A DNA stretch of 10,652 bases from NCBI GenBank assembly GCA_031290715.1, contig JAITNA010000109.1, positions 1 to 10,652 of the forward strand, given 5' to 3'. The notes under the pieces were generated by a model, which was given only the letters and a program-made list of their open reading frames with translations, had not been told where the DNA came from and searched no databases. Each line of letters begins with the position of its first letter. Positions within the stretch are counted from its first letter, which is position 1. The DNA comes from Eubacteriales Family XIII. Incertae Sedis bacterium (GTDB lineage Bacteria > Bacillota > Clostridia > Peptostreptococcales > Anaerovoracaceae). Below are positions 6,267-10,652 of the stretch, piece after piece. A program made the translations under genes and the position numbers.

Positions 6267-7802
6267 ATGGGATGTGAAGCGGCATGTACGGCGGATTGTA
6301 CAGCGGATGGTAAAGCGGATTGTATGACGGATTGCGGTGTTATAGATTGTGTAATGGACGGCATGCCGGATCAATTGCATGAAGAGTGCGGTGTATTCGG
6401 GATTGCCGGGGCGCATGGCACGGCGGAAAGCACAGACAGCTCCGAAGCGGCGGTATCGGCCTTTATGGGGCTGTTTTCCCTGCAGCACAGAGGGCAGGAA
6501 GCTTGCGGCATCGCGGTCAACGACGCGGGCGTCATTTCTTGCCACAAGGGTCAGGGGCTGCTCATGGAGGTGTTCAACGACAAGAAGCTTGCGGTCCTGA
6601 AAGGGCGGTCCGCCATCGGCCATGTGCGCTACAGCACGACGGGGGACTCGATCGCGGAGAACGCGCAGCCGATTGCCGTCAGCCACATCAAGGGAAATTT
6701 GGCCATCGCGCACAACGGCAATTTGGTCAACGCGGGGGCGCTGCGTCAAGAGATTGAGCTTCAGGGCGGCATCTTTCACAGCACCGGCGACAGTGAGATT
6801 ATTGCCTACACCATCGTCCGCGAACGTATCGGCAGCGCGTCGATTGAAGAGGCTGTCCTAAAGACGATGCACCGCATACACGGGGCTTATTCTCTCCTCG
6901 CCATGAGCCCGAGAAAGTTGATCGCCGCGCGGGACCCGAACGGTTTTCGCCCGCTATGCGTCGGCAAGATAGACGACGACTATCTTTTCGCGTCGGAAAC
7001 CTGCGCGATAGACGCGGTCGGCGGGAAGTATATCCGCGATGTCGAGCCGGGCGAGATCATCGTGGTGGAGGACGGGAAGCTGACGTCCATCGACTCGGGG
7101 CTCCCCGTACAGCGTTCTTTTTGCAGCTTTGAATTCATCTATTTCTCAAGGCCCGACAGTATCATATCCGGGATCGGCGTCGATTGGGCGCGGCGCGAGA
7201 TGGGCCGCGCGCTCGCCCGCGAATGCGGCGCGGACGCGGATATCGTGGTGGCCGTCCCCGACTCCGGGCTCAGCGCCGCGCGCGGGTACGCCGAAGAATC
7301 AGGTTTGCCGAATACGACGGGCCTTATTAAAAACAGATACATCGGACGGACTTTCATTCAGCCGACGCAGGGCCGGCGGGAACGCGATGTCAGGCTCAAA
7401 CTCAATCCGCTGTCCGCTAACGTCAGCGGGAAGCGGGTCGTCCTCATAGACGACAGCATTGTGCGCGGGACAACGTCGGCGCTGATCGTATCCGCGCTCA
7501 GGGATGCCGGCGCGACGGAGGTACATCTTCGGTCGTCCGCGCCGCCGTTCCGCTATCCGTGCTATTTCGGGACGGATGTGCCGGACCGCGACCATCTGAT
7601 CGCCGTGGGCCGCACGGAGGAGGATCTCGCCAAGCTGCTCGGCGCGAACTCCGTGGCCTACCTTTCCGACGAATCCCTGTCGCGGATTCTCGAAGGGGCG
7701 GGCTGCCCGATCTGCAAGGCCTGCTTCACGGGCAAATACCCGATCGATCCGCCGCCGGAGCCGGATGAAGGGGCTTTTCAGCGGCCCATTCGTATGATTT
7801 GA
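6267..7802 (+). CDS. purF: Amidophosphoribosyltransferase with unusual N-terminal extension
   Basis: PurF (glutamine PRPP amidotransferase) makes phosphoribosylamine from PRPP and glutamine, the first committed step of purine synthesis. The N-terminal-nucleophile glutamine domain starts at the Cys of HEECGVFGI, which becomes residue 1 after propeptide removal. The PRPP loop is VVLIDDSIVRGTTS. The four Fe-S cysteines of the Bacillus-type enzyme are all seen: in RSFCSFE, YPCYFG and CPICKACF. The start is uncertain. The frame is open from ATG 6228 (11-base overlap with pyrG). I chose ATG 6267 for the GGAG at 6257-6260, 6 bases before it, which gives a 40-residue propeptide. ATG 6354 or 6363 would give the usual short one (for example MPDQLHEE) but has no ribosome binding site. 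The extra N-terminus is encoded by a 12-base repeat and is rich in cysteine. The gene is followed by a strong terminator and faces the convergent metY-type gene. Confidence 0.95.
   Translation: MGCEAACTADCTADGKADCMTDCGVIDCVMDGMPDQLHEECGVFGIAGAHGTAESTDSSEAAVSAFMGLFSLQHRGQEACGIAVNDAGVISCHKGQGLLMEVFNDKKLAVLKGRSAIGHVRYSTTGDSIAENAQPIAVSHIKGNLAIAHNGNLVNAGALRQEIELQGGIFHSTGDSEIIAYTIVRERIGSASIEEAVLKTMHRIHGAYSLLAMSPRKLIAARDPNGFRPLCVGKIDDDYLFASETCAIDAVGGKYIRDVEPGEIIVVEDGKLTSIDSGLPVQRSFCSFEFIYFSRPDSIISGIGVDWARREMGRALARECGADADIVVAVPDSGLSAARGYAEESGLPNTTGLIKNRYIGRTFIQPTQGRRERDVRLKLNPLSANVSGKRVVLIDDSIVRGTTSALIVSALRDAGATEVHLRSSAPPFRYPCYFGTDVPDRDHLIAVGRTEEDLAKLLGANSVAYLSDESLSRILEGAGCPICKACFTGKYPIDPPPEPDEGAFQRPIRMI
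6279..6338. repeat. 12-base tandem repeat at the 5' end of purF
   Basis: Five units in a row follow the pattern GCGGATTGTAxx: 6279-6290, 6291-6302, 6303-6314, 6315-6326 and 6327-6338, with one to four differences between neighbours. In the purF frame they encode a four-residue repeat (Ala/Thr)-(Ala/Asp)-Cys-x: AACT, ADCT, ADGK, ADCM, TDCG. Preceded by GCE and followed by VIDC, the stretch places six cysteines ahead of the catalytic one, mostly four residues apart. The unit length keeps the reading frame when copies are gained or lost. It may be coding (propeptide) or lie in a leader if purF starts at 6354 or 6363. Confidence 0.85.
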
Positions 7803-7838
7803 TTTTTTTGGCGCTTGCCGCCGGATGCCGAGGACGCC

Positions 7839-7885
7839 GACAACCAAAAGACCCGCTCGATGAAGGAGCGGGTCTTTTGGTCGTC
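7839..7885. terminator. Bidirectional intrinsic terminator between purF and metY-type gene
   Basis: ACCAAAAGACCCGCTC (7843-7858) and its exact complement (7866-7881) form a perfect 16-pair stem around a 7-base loop, with three more outer pairs (GAC/GTC) after one mismatch. The T run is inside the descending arm on both strands (CTTTTGG), a common layout for shared terminators between convergent genes. It lies 36 bases after the purF stop and about 30 bases after the stop of the minus-strand gene. Confidence 0.93.
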
Positions 7886-7918
7886 TAAACCATTTATGAG
7901 AGAGGAGGATATGGTTTA
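7886..7918. repeat. 8-base inverted repeat at the metY stop codon
   Basis: TAAACCAT (7886-7893) pairs perfectly with ATGGTTTA (7911-7918), and the right arm contains the minus-strand TAA stop codon. The 17-base loop holds a purine-rich stretch that looks like a ribosome binding site on the plus strand (GAGGAGG before ATG), but the resulting frame ends after seven codons. It may add stability to the 3' end of the minus-strand mRNA. Confidence 0.45.
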
Positions 7919-9220
7919 CAAATTGAATGCCTGATCGAGGTCGGCGATGAGGTCGTCTGCGTTCTCAATGCCGATGGACAGGCGTACGGTATTCGGGTAG
8001 ATGTATTGTTCGATGAGCTCGGATTCGCTGAGCTGCGAATGCGTTGTACTCGCGGGGTGGATAACGAGCGACTTGGCATCCGCCACGTTGGCGAGCAGCG
8101 AGTAGATTTCGAGCCTGTCGATGAAGGCCTTTGCGTCGGCTTCGCTGCCGTCGATCTCGAAGGTGAATACGGACCCCGCGCCTTTCGGGAAATACTTCTT
8201 GTAGAGCGCGTTGCTCGGCTCGCTTTCGAGCGAGGGATGATGGATCGCCTTGACCTTCGGCTGTGTTTTCAGATAGTCGATAATCTTCAGCGTGTTTTCG
8301 ATGTGCCGTTCGACCCGGAGCGAGAGGGTCTCAAGTCCTTGAAGAAGCAGGAAAGCGTTGAATGGGGCGATGGTTGAGCCGGTATCCCTTAAGAGGATCG
8401 CTCTGATACTCGTCACAAAGGCTGCAGGGCCGACGGCATCATAGAATACTACCCCATGGTAGCTTTCGTTCGGCTCGGTGAGCTGCGGGAATTTACCACT
8501 TGCTTTCCAGTCAAACTTTCCGCTTTCAACGATGAGACCCCCAAGCCCGGTTCCGTGACCATTGATGAATTTGGTCCCGGAATGGACTACGATGTCAGCA
8601 CCGTAATCGATAGTGTTGATGAGATTCGGCGGCGTGAACGTAGCGTCGATCACGAGCGGAATCCTATGGCTGTGCGCCAGATTCGCCAAATACTCGAAGT
8701 CCGCGACATTGGAATTCGGATTGCCGAGCGTTTCGGCAAAAATAGCTTTCGTATTGGGCCGGACAGCGGCGGCAAACGCCTCTTTCCATCCTGTTTTCTC
8801 GGGATCGACAAAAGTCGTATCGATGCCGAAATTCGGGAACGTATGCTTCATCAGATTGTAGGTGCCGCCGTAGATCGTGCTTTCGGATACGATGTGGTCC
8901 CCTTTTTTGGCCAAAGCTTGGAATGTATAAGTAAGCGCGGCCGCGCCGGATGCCACGGCCAATCCCGCCGCGCCGCCCTCAAGCGCCGCGATCCGTTCCT
9001 CAAGGACGCCCTGCGTCGGATTCGTGAGCCGGCTGTAGATGTTTCCGGCGTCCGTCAGCGCGAAACGCCCGGCGGCCTGCGCGGTATCCGCGAATACATA
9101 GGCGGTGTTCTGATAGATAGGTACGGCGCGCGCCCCCGTCGCCGGATCGGGATTTTCCTGCCCGATATGTACCTGCTTTGTTTCAAACTTCCATTTTGAT
9201 GTGTCCTTGATACCCGCCAT
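7916..9220 (-). CDS. metY: O-acetylhomoserine sulfhydrylase, Cys/Met PLP family
   Basis: This 434-residue cytoplasmic enzyme belongs to the PLP-dependent Cys/Met metabolism family. The length and the N-terminal pattern (FETKQVHIGQ, then PIYQNTAYVF) point to O-acetylhomoserine sulfhydrylase, which makes homocysteine from O-acetylhomoserine and sulfide for methionine synthesis. Landmarks are YSRLTNPTQ at 62-70, the PLP-stacking Tyr117 in STIYGGTYNL, Asp192 in VIDATF, and the PLP-binding Lys217 in VVHSGTKFINGHGT. The more usual sequence at 192-194 is Asp-Asn-Thr; here it is Asp-Ala-Thr. The C-terminal domain ends with VRLSIGIENADDL, normal for the family. The ATG has AGGAGG (9235-9230) 9 bases before it. 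It is a single-gene unit with its own promoter and terminator. Cystathionine gamma-synthase or methionine gamma-lyase activity cannot be excluded from sequence alone, but those enzymes are usually about 380-400 residues. Confidence 0.93.
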   Translation of the reverse strand: MAGIKDTSKWKFETKQVHIGQENPDPATGARAVPIYQNTAYVFADTAQAAGRFALTDAGNIYSRLTNPTQGVLEERIAALEGGAAGLAVASGAAALTYTFQALAKKGDHIVSESTIYGGTYNLMKHTFPNFGIDTTFVDPEKTGWKEAFAAAVRPNTKAIFAETLGNPNSNVADFEYLANLAHSHRIPLVIDATFTPPNLINTIDYGADIVVHSGTKFINGHGTGLGGLIVESGKFDWKASGKFPQLTEPNESYHGVVFYDAVGPAAFVTSIRAILLRDTGSTIAPFNAFLLLQGLETLSLRVERHIENTLKIIDYLKTQPKVKAIHHPSLESEPSNALYKKYFPKGAGSVFTFEIDGSEADAKAFIDRLEIYSLLANVADAKSLVIHPASTTHSQLSESELIEQYIYPNTVRLSIGIENADDLIADLDQAFNL

Positions 9221-9268
9221 TGTTTGTTACCTCCTAAGATGATTTCTGCGCAGCTCTGCGTATTTGCC

Positions 9269-9297
9269 ATAATACATATAAATCATATATGTATTAT
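9269..9297. promoter_or_regulatory. Palindrome in the metY leader, possible operator or RNA hairpin
   Basis: ATAATACATAT (9269-9279) pairs perfectly with ATATGTATTAT (9287-9297) around a 7-base spacer. It lies just downstream of the predicted metY transcription start. An 11-base-arm palindrome here could be the operator of a dimeric repressor, for example one sensing sulfur or methionine status, or a 5' hairpin in the mRNA. It does not match the S-box (SAM riboswitch) or T-box architectures, and the leader of about 80 bases is too short for them. Confidence 0.55.
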
Positions 9298-9308
9298 ATG
9301 ATAATATA

Positions 9309-9338
9309 ATTATATAATCGCCTAGGCCCGCTTGTCAA
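9309..9338 (-). promoter_or_regulatory. Sigma-A type promoter of the metY-type gene
   Basis: On the minus strand a perfect TTGACA (9338-9333) is followed after 18 bases by a perfect TATAAT (9314-9309). Transcription would begin at about 9302, giving a leader of roughly 80 bases that includes the palindrome at 9269-9297 and a small GC-rich hairpin near 9247-9260. Confidence 0.78.
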
Positions 9339-9361
9339 CATTTATTTTATATTGCCCGGGA

Positions 9362-9390
9362 TTGCCTTTTTTCGCGGCTGTGTATATAAT
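9362..9390 (+). promoter_or_regulatory. Candidate promoter of the sigma factor gene
   Basis: TTGCCT (9362-9367, 4/6) is followed after 17 bases by a perfect TATAAT (9385-9390). The start would be near 9397, about 120 bases before the TTG start codon. The boxes are of the housekeeping type rather than an ECF-type promoter, so self-activation is not evident from sequence. Confidence 0.5.
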
Positions 9391-9424
9391 CCACCATGAA
9401 AGCATATTCCGTATCGGCGCGGCG

Positions 9425-9455
9425 GTTTGAAAAAAGGGTTTGAAAAAAGTTTTCA
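9425..9455. repeat. 13-base tandem duplication with small hairpin in the sigma factor leader
   Basis: GTTTGAAAAAAGG (9425-9437) is followed directly by GTTTGAAAAAAGT (9438-9450), differing only in the last base. The second copy plus the next bases form TGAAAA-AAG-TTTTCA (9441-9455). The stretch 9391-9519 is otherwise a non-coding A/T-rich leader. Confidence 0.7.
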
Positions 9456-9519
9456 TTTTTTTCATTTTGAAGCAGTAATTCGCGCAGTAAATGTATCTGT
9501 TATTATCGGGGAAAGAAAT

Positions 9520-10652
9520 TTGGCGGAACAACAAATCATAGAGCTTGCTCGGAAGGCAAAGAACGGGGACAGAGAAGCATTCGAGGAACTTTGCAGGCAC
9601 AAAACGCGGAGCGTGGTTTTCAACGCGCTCGCTTATGTGAAAAACCTGTCTGACGCGGAGGACATCGCGCAGGAGGTTCTCATGCTGATGTTCCGCAGTA
9701 TCCATACATTGAAAGAGCCGGAAACGATCGATATATGGATTTTGCGCATTATCCAAAACAAATGCAAACGCTTCCTTGATCAGAATCGCAAATACGCCGC
9801 CAACCTCGACATCGACGATGAGATGATCGTGGCGGAGGAGGAGAAAAAGGAATTTTTGCCCGAAGCTTACGCGCAGGACAAGGATTTAAGACACAGGCTG
9901 TATGAGATCGTGATGAGTTTGCCGGAGAAACGGCGCGAAGCCGTCGTCATGTACTATTATGACGATTTGAGTACGAAAGAGATTGCCGAAGTTACCGGAA
10001 CCTCGGTACAAAATGTCACATCAAGCATTACGAGAGCGCGGAAGATGATCAAAGAGGAAATAGAAAAATTGAACGCCGGAGATTTGAAGGCCCTTTCCGG
10101 CATGGCCGCGGCGACATCTGTCCTCGGGCGCGCGCTCAAAGACGAAGCGCTGCTCAGCGTCCCCGAAAAATCGGTAATCTCTGTTCAAGAGAAGGTCTTT
10201 GCGACTGTCAAAATAATGGAGCCGGGCAGTGCGGCGGCGGCGGGGAAAGCGGGAATCGCGGCGGGAAAAGGCATCGCGTTCATCGTTTCCGCTGTGATTG
10301 TCGTCTGCGGCGTCGTGACCGGCGTTACGCTTTATTCCCTGTCGGGCTCGCAGCCCGCCCCCGCCCCGCCCGCGGCCGCGGAGGTCGACACGGACGGGGA
10401 GATCGTTTTTTCGGGCGGGTACGGCACGGACGGCCACATCAATCCCTCGGGCGCCGAGGTTGCGGACTGCGATATCGAGATCGCGAAAACGACATGGACA
10501 ATTGCGGACGAATCAGGCGCCGTCTTCGACCGCGGAGAGGGAACAGACCTGTCCGCGTCGCTGAACGCCATGATCGAAAACGGGCAGCCGGGCAAATATC
10601 TGCTGAAATACCGGCTGACCGACAAAGAAGGCAACGTCCTCATCAAACAAAG
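9520..10652 (+). CDS. Sigma-70/ECF-like factor with C-terminal membrane anchor, 3' partial
   Basis: The frame starts at TTG 9520 (GGGGA at 9508-9512, 7 bases before) and runs off the window end, giving at least 377 residues. No ATG precedes region 2. Residues about 10-80 match sigma region 2 (DREAFEELCRH, then DAEDIAQEVLMLMFRSI). Residues about 128-182 match region 4 with the helix-turn-helix (LPEKRREAVVMYYYDDLST, KEIAEVTGTSVQNV). ECF factors usually end here. This one continues with a cytoplasmic linker (about 183-250, Ala/Gly-rich at the end), one transmembrane helix (about 251-272), a Pro/Ala-rich spacer (SQPAPAPPAAAE) and an outside part whose visible end, GKYLLKYRLTDKEGN, looks like an immunoglobulin-type beta strand pattern. 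By inference it is a membrane-tethered sigma-like regulator. Similar C-terminally anchored sigma factors occur in gut Clostridia, but their targets and signals are poorly described. It is divergent from the metY-type gene. Confidence 0.85.
   Translation, partial: MAEQQIIELARKAKNGDREAFEELCRHKTRSVVFNALAYVKNLSDAEDIAQEVLMLMFRSIHTLKEPETIDIWILRIIQNKCKRFLDQNRKYAANLDIDDEMIVAEEEKKEFLPEAYAQDKDLRHRLYEIVMSLPEKRREAVVMYYYDDLSTKEIAEVTGTSVQNVTSSITRARKMIKEEIEKLNAGDLKALSGMAAATSVLGRALKDEALLSVPEKSVISVQEKVFATVKIMEPGSAAAAGKAGIAAGKGIAFIVSAVIVVCGVVTGVTLYSLSGSQPAPAPPAAAEVDTDGEIVFSGGYGTDGHINPSGAEVADCDIEIAKTTWTIADESGAVFDRGEGTDLSASLNAMIENGQPGKYLLKYRLTDKEGNVLIKQ

Noticed and set aside
6279..6338. CRISPR-like array
   Set aside because: The 12-base units are contiguous, without spacers, and in frame with purF; this is a simple tandem repeat.
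7911..7934. Tiny plus-strand frame after a perfect GAGGAGG
   Set aside because: It has seven codons, the ribosome binding site is too close to the ATG, and it lies inside the convergent region over the metY end.
9221..9340. SAM riboswitch or T-box upstream of the metY-type gene
   Set aside because: The leader is only about 80 bases, contains no intrinsic terminator and lacks the conserved cores of either class.
9322..9756. Minus-strand 144-codon frame over the sigma factor start
   Set aside because: It is antisense to region 2 of a clear sigma factor and covers the promoters of both divergent genes.

Overview
The window looks like chromosomal DNA from a fairly GC-rich member of the Bacillota, most likely class Clostridia. 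The grounds are a CIRCE-controlled groES-groEL operon, strong AGGAGG-type ribosome binding sites, TTG starts, a PurF of the Bacillus type with all four Fe-S cysteines, and a clostridial-style sigma factor with a membrane-anchored C-terminus. Genus and species cannot be read from the sequence. Most of the content is housekeeping, and I see no tRNA, rRNA, CRISPR array or complete mobile element.

Layout from left to right. Positions 1-175 hold no gene, only short inverted and tandem repeats. A cvpA-family membrane protein gene (176-883, minus) is divergent from groES (1087-1365) and groEL (1393-3033). The shared 200-base gap carries an extended -10 promoter for cvpA and a consensus-like promoter plus a perfect CIRCE operator for groESL. 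A strong terminator (3083-3114) follows groEL. A DUF1015 gene of unknown function (3132-4370) starts almost directly after that terminator. A 260-base leader with an intrinsic terminator precedes pyrG (4631-6238). pyrG is tightly followed by purF (6267-7802, reading frame open from 6228), so two glutamine-dependent amidotransferases, for CTP synthesis and for the first step of purine synthesis, form one unit. purF converges on a minus-strand O-acetylhomoserine sulfhydrylase gene (metY type, 7916-9220), with a long bidirectional terminator between them. metY has its own promoter and a leader palindrome. It is divergent from a partial gene (9520 to the window end) for a sigma-70/ECF-like factor fused to a transmembrane helix and an outside domain.

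The most interesting items are: (1) the sigma factor that appears to carry its own membrane anchor and external domain; (2) the 12-base tandem repeat at the 5' end of purF, which would encode a cysteine-rich propeptide far longer than usual; (3) short perfect tandem duplications of 7-13 bases at many gene boundaries; (4) terminators placed just before pyrG and before the DUF1015 gene with no room for a promoter in between, which suggests control by read-through or attenuation. I do not see a clearly novel multi-gene system; the rest is ordinary core genome.
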